This document shows, one piece after another, positions 11,127 through 21,957 of a stretch of 64,000 nucleotides of DNA. Position numbers and translations under genes: made by a program. The first letter of the stretch is position 1; every line of letters starts with the position of its first letter. This DNA comes from Zhengitettix transpicula. Lineage: Eukaryota > Arthropoda > Insecta > Orthoptera > Tetrigidae. The notes beneath the pieces are model-generated. The model saw only the letters and a program-made list of their open reading frames with translations, did not search any database and was not told the DNA's origin. The DNA lies in NCBI GenBank assembly GCA_037074705.1, contig CM073596.1, forward strand, positions 15,785,001 to 15,849,000, in the 5' to 3' direction.

Positions 11127-12228
11127 TGTAATTAATTAAAAGAAATTATTAAACAAAAAAATTAATTAAAATTTGAATGATAGTTAGCCACACGTTGAAG
11201 ACCTTTATGTAATAATTAATAAGGTGATGAATTAAATTTTGCCCCACGTTGTTGGGCCATTTATGTAATGATTAAAAAGGTGGTCTTAATTAATAGATAT
11301 AAATAACAAAATTATTCTGTATTTAAAAATTTATTGTTGATAATTACACATTATAATTCCTGCTTTTCACGCCGAATTCCGTCAATTTAAACAAATGTTT
11401 CAAATTTTATTTTATTCATTCGTGGCGTTCTATAAAAATACAGCTTTATAATTTTTAATCAATTACGTTTAATTTCTCATTATCTCAGGGTCACCACTGG
11501 GTTTGATAGGAAGAACAAATACAATGAACTAAAACATTAACAATCCAAATTCATTGAAGCTAACGGAATACAATATTAAATACAAAAAGTAAAAGAAAAC
11601 GAATGAAAAGAAAAACGCGAACGAAATCTCGCTATACCCTTTAATTATCGTTTACAGTCATTAACAATTGTTTTGTACTCACGACAGTGCTACTGGTACC
11701 AGTTCTGACTCTTGTATCTTGAAGTCAACACCCACTAAACAGGCCATTATACACTGATTCTACTCATTAGGTTTTGAACACACGGTCGTTGCTCTGAATC
11801 TCTGCTATCCTGGAACCCTGATTAGCTCACCCTCAGCCAGTTCCCGATCGTAGATCTCCTCAAAGTCTCTCTATGCGAAAATTAGTTCAGTTTGTGAAAC
11901 AAAACTTTTGCTTCCAAACTGCGATTTTATGGGTCTCTCCGTCAAACTGATTACTTGCGTTTTATGTAAACTATTATTTCGCCGTTGGACTTCCTCGATA
12001 GCCCTATTCATAATTCTGGATCCGCAGACATTTACTGTTTTTATTTCTCTATGTGGACCGAACTTCTATGTCCCAGTACTCGACGCATACTGAGTTCTGT
12101 AAGCGCGCGGTTTCCAGTCTCGATTGTTAACAAAGAAAACCCGCCTTGATTGTCGTCTTTAAGCACCCGTACCGCCAACAATTAAATTATATTAAAAACA
12201 ATTAATAGCCTGTTTAATTGGTATTAGA
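11127..12228 (-). mobile_element. TA-associated LTR-like element, copy 5 (three-unit terminal array)
   Basis: Sister of copy 3: both have CTGGGTTTGATA (near 11512), a CTGGTACCAG block (near 11693) and the right end TTAATTGGTATTAGA (12214-12228). On the plus strand three TGTAAT starts occur at 11127, 11208 and 11264; the latter two are preceded by PBS-like segments in reverse complement: GCCACACGTTGAAGACC (11187-11203) and GCCCCACGTTGTTGGGCCA (11241-11259). The latter matches the tRNA-Lys(1,2) 3' end closely. The terminus-PBS unit is therefore in three tandem copies of about 56-81 bp. No coding. Flanks are AT-rich but not clean (TA)n. Confidence 0.65.
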
Positions 12229-12734
12229 ATATATTTGCTCCCTTCTCAACTTCTACGCCGTGCGTACAGCGACCATGCTCTCAGTGACCCATTGAATATC
12301 TTACTCGTAGAGTCCCGACCCTCCATAAGAGAATGTATAACATTTCAGAAACTAATCTATAACTAAAATAAACTGCTTAAATTCATTACTATTTATTAAC
12401 AAACTGGACTGAAATTAAATTTAATATTTAGGGGTCCTCTGGTCGCTACGAACACGGCCACTGAGAGCACGATATTCTAAACTTCAGCTAAACCAGTATG
12501 ATGAATTCCACTATCCAACGCAGTAACTCCGAAAACTCAACACAACCTAATTTGGACCATTTTGCCCTTCTCTCAATGCCGAAGGGACCTGAAGTTGATT
12601 ATAACTGGAATGGTAAATATCTGTATTAACCCCAAAAAAAAGGGAATTCGACGCCAGTCTCGGAATTATTTCTGTGAACACATCCAGTAGAAATGCTCCG
12701 CTGTTATTCCGTTAGGGATTGAAATTATACTTTA

Positions 12735-12754
12735 ATATATATATATATATATAT
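12735..12754. repeat. (TA)n microsatellite
   Basis: Short TA run about 40 bp before a longer one; no element terminus at either edge. Confidence 0.9.
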
Positions 12755-12793
12755 AAATTATCTCAGCGATCCAGAAATAAATTTATTTGACAA

Positions 12794-12795
<2 letters not shown>

Positions 12796-12839
<44 letters not shown>
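12796..12839. repeat. (TA)n microsatellite
   Basis: About 21 TA units, followed by CGTATATATATGTATACATG. No TGTAAT-type terminus is attached, so it looks like an unoccupied array. Confidence 0.9.
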
Positions 12840-12840
<1 letters not shown>

Positions 12841-15398
12841 GTATATATATGTATACATGGCCGGCCTAACCTGTGTACTATTTTTTATATCTAAGTCATA
12901 TCGTATAATGAATACAAAAATCCAATTACTCTAAAATACTTGAATATTTTGTCTATACAGTAAGTCATAGTTAAACCAGTTAGATAGTTTTCTCTGAATA
13001 AGGTTCTACTCAGCAGATAAAATGATTCTAGAAATGTCATCAGTTACAAGCTTATTTGCTTCATTTTAACATCCGGTGACACGAACAGTGAGAATTCTGG
13101 TTTATAATGCGAGTCAGACTATGTAAGAATGTACCAACGTTCGTTTACCTAACTTCTCTTTGAATATATAGTTGATAATGACTCTCAGACTGTCGAAAGA
13201 ACGGAGTTCCTTAATGACGGATGTATTGGTGACTATTCCGAGAGATTTATGATCTATGGTTCTCGTTAGAGCCTCTGATTTGCACGGTTTGGCATAGCGT
13301 TACGGGTGGGCGCCTGACCGCAGCCTGGACGCTTCGTTTACAGTGCTTTATTGGGAGAAATTTGTTCCGTAAGCTTCAAACTCTCGTGGTGCCCAAAGAA
13401 AGCGAGACAGGCGCCCGGCACTCGAATCAATAAGAAGAGTCCATGACCGAATCAATCAGAGTTCGCAGTTCGCTGGAGACGATAAGATGAGACTCAGCCG
13501 TAAAATCGTTCCTTTTGGTCAAGTTGAATCCATTTCGTTCTTCCTATTCTTCGAAATTGAAGGTGTTGATTGAATCTACGTTTTAGATATACAAACATAG
13601 TCCTTGAATGAAATCACACTTTGACTCTGTCTTTCATCCCTAGAAGGAATTTTCTGAAAATTTCCACCAACGTACAATCTATGAAAAAAATACTGACACT
13701 CTCAGGGTCCTTATGTCTATGTGTGGGGGTGGTAATGGGGTGACAAGAGGTTAAGCCGAAGTTCAGCCCATATCGGTATAGAAGCATGTGGAAAAATGTG
13801 TTCAAAACGAACCAGATTAACATCGAAACCACCGTTTTTGGTGTGGCTGAGATGAAAAAACAGATGGAGGTAATTATAAAATATATAATATGACCGGATT
13901 TTGAGTCTAACTCAAAGTTTGGTTTTTCGCTGAGTTGAATAGTGACATAATTAATTATGCTGGATAAATTTACTGGTCAGCTATCAGCTGCATGGTGTCG
14001 GTGGGGGTAATCGATCACGATGGCCTACGTTAATCCATAGTTTGCGTTGTCGCTGAGATGAACGGTGACGTTTTCATTGCCGGTTAAGTCAGTTTTTTTT
14101 TATAAATACCTAAAACTTTAAAGATATCGTATGAACACGATATAAAAAATTGTGTAATACGTGTAGCAAAAATATAAACAAAAAAATACAATTTATTTCC
14201 TGTAATACTATGAAATTTCAATAAATAATTACATTTTGGAGAAACATTTCTAAATTCTTGTGCTTTTCGCACACTGTGAAAACTAAATGAAAATAATTTT
14301 TGGTATAGTTGAAAGTAATTATTAACAATGAAAAACCTGTTGGTGTATGACAAATTAAATTGTAAAACACTTAACAATAAAAAGGTGTAATAAATTTTAT
14401 TTTAATTATTTATGTAATTTATTACATTTAAAGCCCAGTTATATGATTTTACGTGTTATATTTCACTCAAAACTCTTTATTATTATTTTTCCCTTCACCT
14501 TAAATTTTAGAATTTTCACCAATCGAAATTGTGGTTATTTAGATAAATGTGTTTGGACTCAACTGAATAATTTTGATCCTTTATTTAATATGATTTTACA
14601 GGTTAATAAAGGCCTATAATGTATCAATTTACCAAAATAATAAAGTAGGTATTTTATTATTAAAAAGTCGTGTATCTACAAAAAGAAAAATTTGTGAAAC
14701 AGACTCGGATGCTTTGAAAAAAAAAGTACGAAAGTAGGTGGGAAACTTTAAAGAAAATTAAGAGTCTCAGACCTTAATGGTGATGACGATAACCGAAAGA
14801 GAAGTCACTAATGCAAATAAATATAGTAAGTTTCGCAGTTGTCAGACAAAGTGAAAGTGGCGGAAAAAAGATCCGAAGAACGAGTGTCATTGCTGGGCGA
14901 GGTTTTCCGTATGAATCACCAGCTTGACACTCCTTTGGGCAACGGAGAAAGTTCAACGGGAATACGAATCTAGATGCCCCTCTACATTACTCTACCGTTC
15001 CGGAATGCAAAGTGTGGGCTAACACGTTCAAAACTAGAAACCGCATGCACCTTTCCAAGTCAGCCAAAGGTCATTCGGTATTCGGCGAAATTGGGGTGAA
15101 AGTAATACAATTCGGGCGCATTGTTTTTCCTATCGGAACATTCAATATTAACGTAAAATATTATGGTTTAATAATTTGTAACTAGATTTTATAGAACATC
15201 TATATATCATATATGAATAATTCTGTAATCCAAAAGACTCGCTTTAATTTTTTTTTAATTGAGCTGATTCTGCAAAATCATTTACAAATTTCACTTTCGT
15301 TTTGGAGGCACGTGAAAAAATTAAAGGATTATTCGTTTTTTCTATCTAATATTTTTATATCATGGTCCTTATAACTAAGAAAGTCCTTAATTATTTGC

Positions 15399-16503
15399 TT
15401 TATATAATCGCATGTTCTTTATATTTTCAAATCAATTTTATCATTTATTTTAGTGACTACTAGAAATATTTTTCCGACTACCTGGTGTCTCACAATTCTG
15501 TAAAGAAAAATTTTCATGCAAGTTTTTTTTAAAATAATTTATTTACAAATCGATATTTCTTCTAATATTTTCTGTAGATCCATGGTTCTGAATCATCGGT
15601 AGTATATTTTTGTACAAACACTGTCATAAAATAAAGTATATGTCTTTGTGTCATTTAAAAAATCATTTTTTTGAACTGTAATAAATATAGAAAACCAAAA
15701 ATATTCGTTGAGGCTTTATTACTGTACATCTTTTTGTTATTAGCTGATTTTTTTGTGTTTGATAATATTATAAAAATGTATCACAAGATAGTATTCAAAA
15801 TTTTTATGCAATGCTTCCAAATTACATACAAAATAATTGTTTTGATATCGAATTGGATAACGTCTCAAATTTTGCAGAACGCTACACACTATTAAAATAA
15901 AATATAGAATTTAATTTCAGACGCTATTTGAAAACCATTCAGTAATTTGAATTAAAATGGCTTTATATAATATAATCCCACATTCTTTATATTTTAACTT
16001 CAATTTTTTTCATTTATTTTAGTGATTACTGGAAATATTTTTCCGACTAACTGGTGTTATCACAGTACTCTATAGAAATATATTTTTTTAGCTTTATTTA
16101 AAATAATCTAATCATATTTAATATTTTCTGTAGATCATTAGTAGTATATTTGTGTTCAAACTCTGTCATAATAAAATAAAATATGTCTTTATGTCAGTTA
16201 AAAAGATCATTTTCAGGAACTGTAATAAATATAGAAAACCAAACATTCGTTGAGGTTTTTTTTGCTGTACATATTTTTGATATTCGATGATTTTTTTTAA
16301 GATTGTTAATATTATAAATATGTTTTACGAGATGGATTCAACATTATTATGCAATGCTTCCAAATTAGATACAAAATAATCATTTTGATATCAAATTTGA
16401 TAACGTCTCAAAATTTGCAGAACGCTAGATACCAGCAATGAAAAATATCGGAATAAATTTTAAACTCTATTTGAAAACCATTCAGTAATTGGAATTAAAC
16501 TGG
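15399..16503. repeat. Direct tandem duplication, two units of about 560 bp
   Basis: Unit 1 (about 15399-15958) and unit 2 (about 15959-16503) align along their whole length. Both open with GCTTTATATAAT and share TTTTAGTGA..ACT, AATATTTTTCCGACTA, CTGTAATAAATATAGAAAAC, TATGCAATGCTTCCAAATTA and GATAACGTCTCAAA. Divergence and small indels show that the duplication is not recent. Neither unit has a long frame; the 74-codon frame at 15671-15895 is not kept in unit 2. Confidence 0.9.
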
Positions 16504-16770
16504 CTGGAAGGACCGTGCGCAAAAAAAAAAAATTTGAGTATTCAGGATCAAAATTGCATCAAGAATTTAATAATAATAATAATAAATATTAGACCATTCT
16601 CGCTTTATTGTAAAATAAATGCCCATCATAGGAAATTATCGGATCTCATCGTTCTGTTATTTCATGTCGAAGAATCAATCATCGGATTGAAATGATTCAT
16701 TTGGGCTTAAGTATATCAATTAACAAAGTATTACACATATATTCTTCTATGTATACATGTTTGTAACGAA

Positions 16771-16869
16771 AATGTTAGAGAAGCAAAGAAGGTTGAAGTT
16801 GCAAAAAGTCTAGTTAAAGAAGGAATTTCTGTTGATATTATCTTACAAACGACTGGCCATAAGTTTTAA
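16771..16869 (+). pseudogene. Possible bacterial Rpn/PD-(D/E)XK transposase C-terminal remnant
   Basis: Thirty-two codons then a stop encode a helical tail including EVAKSLVKEGIS, then a D-I-I pair and TTGHKF. This pattern (E-x-A-x-x-L-x-x-G-hydrophobic-x-x-D-x-I-x-x-x-TG) resembles the C-terminus of Rpn-family recombination-promoting nucleases, which are abundant in Rickettsiales such as Wolbachia. The catalytic N-terminal domain is not visible upstream, where the frame is only low-complexity. If right, it is a fragment of bacterial DNA in the host genome. The match is from memory of the family pattern, short, and could be chance. Confidence 0.3.
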
Positions 16870-17015
16870 GTAAAATATTAATATCTTTTATATTTCCATA
16901 AAAAAATAAACAAAAAAAATCGAAAAATTGACTTGACTTCCGCCAAAATGGATGGCTGCTAAAAAACGGCAGTAAACATTTTTAAAAATATTATTTTTAG
17001 TGAAGGGTATATTAT

Positions 17016-17275
17016 ATGAATAATCAGAATAAAAGTAAAGATCGCAGGAAAGAAATAGAATTCAGAGCATTGGAAAGTAAAGGACATGCTTTGTTAAATA
17101 TAATAGAAACATTTCTAAGTGCATTACTGCTGAAAGACTAATAAATAGTTTTGGAATAAGAGGAATTTTAGGTCAGGAAGTGTATTTGCCTTTTCAGAAA
17201 CAGAGAGAGGTCGTTGTCACCCGAATAAATTTTACGGTCGTCTATAATATCAATGATTACGAGGTTAAGTGGTAG
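17016..17275 (+). pseudogene. Two overlapping open frames beside the bacterial-like tail, frameshifted
   Basis: A 41-codon frame starts ATG at 17016, preceded at usual spacing by the purine-rich GAAGGG, which looks like a bacterial ribosome-binding site. Its start is very charged (NNQNKSKDRRKEIEF). Where it ends (stop 17139-17141), a second frame two bases over (17111-17275) stays open for 54 codons and includes INSFGIRGILGQ. A single frameshift would join them, but I do not identify either part. Together with the tail at 16771-16869 it suggests one decayed bacterial or mobile segment of about 500 bp. Confidence 0.25.
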
Positions 17276-18110
17276 ACGTGTAGTGTAATTATATTATAAT
17301 CGAAAACAATTTTTTGATTGATTACATTATTTGTGAATGTAATAATTCTTTAGTCTTCCGATTTCTTCAGATTGGGTCTAATAGAATCAAGAAAAGTATA
17401 TAAATAATACGCTTTCCAGCCCGTTCGGAAGGGATATGCTCAAGAACTGTTTTTCCATCAATTTTCGTATTTTTATTTATATTTTATAATTTTTTTAAAT
17501 TGTCGAATTTGAAGGCAAGAGTGAGGGTACAGAGAAAAGTCGAAACTTTGTTTGAATTAATGGATTAATAATATTTTTGGTATGAATAACTTCTTCATTT
17601 AGCCACATAGTAATTATCGAAGGATACGCCCAGATAGTCTGAATGACGATAAGTGGAGTTGAGCTGGAAATAATCTCTGCTATGTCTGAAATATTATGTG
17701 TACCACAGCCAGTGTTGCATTTTTCGCCATTTTTGTTTTGGCAGATATTTTTTTTAATTTTTGGAAACCGTGTAATCTTTATATTCTGATGGTCCTTACT
17801 TGTCGATCTCGTGGTGGTAGTTTCTGTGACTCACTATGATGAAACTCGTGGTTTCGTTGCTCCACATGGTCCCCGCATTGACGTGTAAAGAATATCGAGT
17901 TGATTGTCCGGCATCCTTGGTCGTGACCGATCTCGCCGAGCCGACGGAATCAATGCCAAGGTTTGTTTACGTCCTTGACTCCACCCACGCCTGAGCTGTT
18001 CGTAGCCCAGTTACCGATTCCTTTTGCCGCACTTTGTTCCTTTCCGCTTATGGGTGGCGAAGGAAAGTTTTCGCCCCACGTCACCCCGGGTCCCGTGGAA
18101 AGGGAAGGTG
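17276..18110. other. AT-rich, turning G+C-rich toward a promoter island
   Basis: No gene to about 17850. From about 17870 base composition rises and leads into the TATA-bearing island. The 105-codon minus frame at 17950-18267, rich in Pro, Ser and Gly, runs antisense through the island and is probably a by-product of its composition. Confidence 0.4.
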
Positions 18111-18124
18111 TGGACTGATGGCTG

Positions 18125-18163
18125 TATAAAGCTGCGGGACCCGGTGGAGCCCCGCTCATTTCA
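18125..18163 (+). promoter_or_regulatory. Candidate core promoter: TATA box and initiator
   Basis: TATAAA at 18125-18130 lies in a G+C-rich setting (CTGTATAAAGCTGCGGG). An initiator-like GCTCATTTC has its A at 18158, 33 bp from the TATA start, the spacing expected for RNA polymerase II. A strong splice donor 158 bp downstream supports it as a transcription start. Confidence 0.4.
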
Positions 18164-18316
18164 AGACGAGTTCTTGTTGACGGTGGGAGTAGCAGTGCCC
18201 CACTTACGGTTCCGTGAGTGCTTCTTAGCTCGTGTGCCAGTGTGGTTTGTGGTGAGGCGTCGGACACGCGTCTGTCGCTCCAGATCTACCGTTTTCCTGT
18301 TTAGAAGTGATATTAG
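18158..18316 (+). other. Candidate non-coding first exon ending in a strong donor
   Basis: From the predicted start to TATTAG|GTAAGT (GT at 18317) there is no ATG, so this would be pure 5' untranslated sequence. The donor matches the GTAAGT consensus exactly. Weaker GTGAG donors occur inside at about 18210 and 18250. No partner exon is identified in the window. Confidence 0.35.
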
Positions 18317-19330
18317 GTAAGTCACGCACTTCAGCAATCTACGAGTATGGAACCCACTCTGTACAGTGTGACTTCGCAAATAGACTAGCTCAACCGACAT
18401 GGTACATGCTGACGGGAAACTTCGGGGATATAGCGGACACAGGATTCACTTCTCGAAGTAGTGGATCAAGTCTCATGATGAAGTCCCTTAAAAAAAAGTG
18501 CAGCGAGCGTCACAGTTGAACAATAAAACAATCGAAGAACTGACTTGCAATAAATCTATACGACACGCTTACGTGACGAAGGATTTAAGTCGTACACAAA
18601 TGCTCGCGACGTTAATGTGATTATATTGCGGGTGATTGAAAATTTGGATAGTTTCCTCCAGTGAAAATCATGCGGGAATCTTTTCTTCATCGGTTGCTTG
18701 AAGGTGATTAAAGATTGGCTCCATCGTTAACGAACCAAACACAAAAACTCGCAGCTTCAGCTGGACTTGTGATTTTGTGTTAACTTTTGAACATTATAAT
18801 TTACAATCACGTATTATATCTGTGGACGAACGTTTATTTTCATTTACGAACTCTCACATATTTAAGATTCGTTGTATTGTTCACACGTCATTCCAGAGAC
18901 ATTTCCATGATATTCAATTACTCGGAGTATCGATGTATGTAAAATTTTCCTAGAAAAAAATAACTGGGCTCTTTATCCGTCTATAATTCATTATCAAAGA
19001 TTTAGTCGTAAAATTTATCATTCTACTGTTTGTGTCAAATATATTTTATAATATAAACATTCAGAGTTTAACTTCCAAGTTTTACAAGTTATAATTATTA
19101 AACGTCAGTTACTTTTAAAATCAGATTCCATTATTGGTCACAATTTTTATTTTTATTATTAGTCGAGAGGATCACATAAAACACATTTAAATCACACTGT
19201 TGTATTTAATTGGATTCCAAAAAATTAGTCGATTTTGAGTTTCAGAATTCAATTTGGCGATTTTTGGTTAAATTTATTATTATTAATTTATTTTATTTGT
19301 AAAAATTCGGAAAAGTATCAGAGGTAAATT
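18317..19330. other. AT-rich stretch, no gene seen
   Basis: Possible intron after the candidate exon. Short chance frames only. Confidence 0.4.
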
Positions 19331-19365
19331 CCTGAGGAAATTCTCATAAGGAATTCAAAACGTTG
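19331..19365 (+). ncRNA. Hammerhead-like motif, degenerate
   Basis: CTGAGGA (core CTGANGA), then AATTC/GAATT as a 5-bp stem II around TCATAAG, then CAAAACGTTG where the family has CGAAACGTTG. The loss of the conserved G in GAAA makes cleavage unlikely. Such motifs belong to Penelope-like elements and retrozymes; here it is probably a fossil. Confidence 0.4.
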
Positions 19366-20740
19366 AGTATGCATGATCAGGCTTGTTCAGCCTTCAATTT
19401 GTCTTTCTCACGATTTAATTAATTTATACGTGTAGTTATGTTTGACCTATCAGTGTCTTGACTTTCTGCAATTACCAACATTACAAAGTCTAAAAATGTG
19501 GCTTTTAGCATTCATAGATCTACAGCCTTAATTTTGGTCTTTCGCCGTTCCAACGTGCAGGTTTTCCGTCCACTGGAAGCTCTCTGAGAGAATTTAGAAT
19601 ATGTCGTTCACCGTCAGAAAAAATTATTTAGTGGACTACAGTTAGTCATCGAGCCCCCGTTTAATTTTAAACTCCTCGATTTTTTTAAAAAAAATTCTTT
19701 TCGACACCAGGATAATTAGGAATAAATAAATTAAAGTTCTTCGCCTCATTCAGTCGGTGGTAACCAGGGAAGGGTGGCCGGGTAATGCAGTAATCATATA
19801 TTTTTTTCTGTACTTTTCAAGCTGGAGCCCTCCGAAATATCAAAATTTCTCCCCACAATGCACACGCCATGATGATGATCCGCCTTCAATGGAAAAATAA
19901 CCGTTCCGTCATAATCGTGACAACTCGTTCTTTCATTCCGCCGAAATTCTTGGACTGATCGCCCTGCTGGTAATGAAACCTCGGTACTAGAGTGGCCAAC
20001 ATAATAAAAATGAATTATTACCTTAATCTGGTATCGATTTGTTGGATTACGGACATTTAGGCTGTTCAACTATTGGGATAAATTGAAAATGAACATGTTT
20101 CCCCAGTTGGGGGGGGGGGGGGGGTTTCGAGCCTACGTGCTCCACATTTTTAGAACGCACTACCACATTTTTTTTAATTGGTAGGGATTATACACTGTTT
20201 CACGTTGGTCTGTCAAAAAATTATATTTAGATAGAGTCAAGTGCTTATTTCTTCGGAGTTGACAACAACCTAAATTTCTATATCTTTTATGGATTTAGTT
20301 TTTGGAACAGCGTACTATAGTTCTCTTGACCTTCTCAGAATATTTTTCGAATGTAGCCAAGCTTAAAACTGTAACATTGTTAACAAATAATCTAAAACAT
20401 TGCGATTGAAATCAAAGTAAACATTTCAAGTATTTATTATATACTGTAAGGCACTTCAGAACATGTAGGCGTTTCAAAATTTTAATCGTTATTTTTCGAG
20501 GTGAATAATATTCGCTGTGATTGTTTTCGTATACGTTTTTCCGCTTCATTATGTCCTCCTCAGACCGCGAGTAAAAGGATCCCGCCCAATTAAACTCCAT
20601 GAGTAGTCAACGCAACAATGGGCGGTCGCAACCCATCAGCAGCATTGTTGAACAGTGGAGTAAAACTCCGGCTCTCGCATCGCCTGTCTCGTCGGAGAAG
20701 CGCGGGAGAAAAGCCGTCGCGGAGGGAAGGAGGTTGAACT
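19366..20740. other. AT-rich stretch with a 16-G run, no gene recognised
   Basis: A pure G run of 16 lies at 20109-20124. The 91-codon minus frame (19794-20069) has no recognised domain. G+C content rises from about 20590 into the next promoter island. Confidence 0.4.
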
Positions 20741-20754
20741 AGAAAGCGGGCCAG

Positions 20755-20793
20755 TATAAATACGGGGGGCTCGCGTCTGACCCCCATTTAGTC
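20755..20793 (+). promoter_or_regulatory. Candidate core promoter: TATAAATA and initiator
   Basis: TATAAATA at 20755-20762 in a G+C-rich island. ATTTAGTC (A at 20790) resembles the insect TCAGT-type initiator, about 35 bp from the TATA start. C-rich tracts lie on both sides. A donor-like GTGAGT follows at 20817. Confidence 0.45.
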
Positions 20794-20816
20794 GCCCCCC
20801 TGCTCTTGCCGGAGTA
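20790..20816 (+). other. Candidate very short first exon
   Basis: From the predicted start to GGAGTA|GTGAGTG is only about 27 bases. If that donor is not used, the first ATG is at 20832 and opens a frame of only 16 codons. Small 5' exons are common in insect cuticle and other secreted-protein genes, but nothing here shows the product. Confidence 0.25.
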
Positions 20817-21847
20817 GTGAGTGTAGTTTCGCATGTGCGACGCTGTGCCTCGTGCCGTATCATCAGCTGCGCATTCACGGTAGGCAGGTGTATTTCTCAT
20901 CATCATAATGTACGGTGTTCCGGAATAAAGTGCTTCTGGTCTATACAAGCGTTGAAGTCTCCAAATTGTCTGTTCTACCCTTGCGTTGAAGTCTCCACAA
21001 GCGACTCGATTTCCAAGGATATAAAAATAAATTTAAAATTCTTTTTCTAAACTCGTTTCTCACAAAATGCTTACTTTTATCCATCCCCATGAAAGAATAA
21101 TATAAATATACTTTACAGATTAAAATAACTTACACATGTTCCGTGAGTATATTCCAGTCAATTATCTCACCAAATTTCGACTGTCAGCTTTTTTGATAAT
21201 GTAAATACACTTAGTTTTTTCTAATATGATTGGTACCGACAGGAAATCACGTTGAGATGTTAAATGGATTATAAATGATCAATTCACTGGATTAAGAAAA
21301 TAATTTTTTCTAAAAAGTCACAGGAATTTTCTTAATTATTTTAACAAGCCTTTAGGTTCGTATCTTATACGTGGTGTGATTTCCTCGAACTGACGACTAA
21401 CATTTGCAATTTTTTTTTACTATGCACTCATTTGTAAAATATATATTTTGGACTAGATTAATTTGAAATGTGTGTGAACCCGAGTGTTGCTGTGCCTGTG
21501 ACAGTCATGCGATAGCAGTTTGTTTAAGTTGTATAATTTATTAAATGAGCGGAGAGTAAAAGCAGGTGGACGAGCACTTTAGGCAACGGTCTCCTACAAT
21601 AAAAGACACGGCAGGAAACTGAGGGGTCAGTTTATCCGGCTTCTAGATGTTCACGCAACTTAGCGGTTCTTCGCGTAACTTTCAGTTAGAGCTGACATCC
21701 GAAATCACGTGACTTTTTTCTCCACGCTTCGTAAAAACTCGAGCTGAATAACCGAAAACATAATTCCTGTTTCATTACCTCGTGTATATAGGCCTAATTT
21801 AATACGATATTTCACTGTATTCGCCGCATTATTCTTTACAAGTGTCT
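20817..21847. other. AT-rich stretch, no gene recognised
   Basis: Possible intron. No RNA gene or known repeat seen. Confidence 0.4.
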
Positions 21848-21957
21848 TTGTCCCTTTCCTCAGGTGCGAAGACGAGCCTAGGGTTTTTGAGTTTTGTCAA
21901 CTGACAAGTGCAGTTGTGTCGCTCTAGGCTCTTCTTCGCACCTGAGGAAAGGGACAA
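21848..21957. repeat. Inverted repeat: 34-bp arms with one mismatch
   Basis: Arms 21848-21881 and 21924-21957 (TTGTCCCTTTCCTCAGG... and its complement) pair over 34 bases with a single mismatch, around a 42-base loop. The loop itself contains CAACTG and CAGTTG, a second small hairpin. It could form a cruciform or a stem-loop RNA. It may be a small MITE or fold-back element; I find no clear target-site duplication. Confidence 0.9.

Larger units (their letters stand above)
12229..15398. other. AT-rich stretch, no gene recognised
   Basis: Contains the two TA runs listed separately and a G+C-richer patch at about 13270-13460 without an identifiable domain. Frames such as 13614-13832 and 14084-14377 (minus) are unremarkable. 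An internal similarity, TTGCGTTGTCGCTGAGATGAA near 14042 and GTTTTTCGCTGAGTTGAAT near 13921, hints at a degenerate local repeat. Confidence 0.45.

Noticed and set aside
17950..18267. 105-codon Pro/Ser/Gly-rich minus frame
   Set aside because: Antisense to the G+C-rich promoter island; open mainly because of composition.
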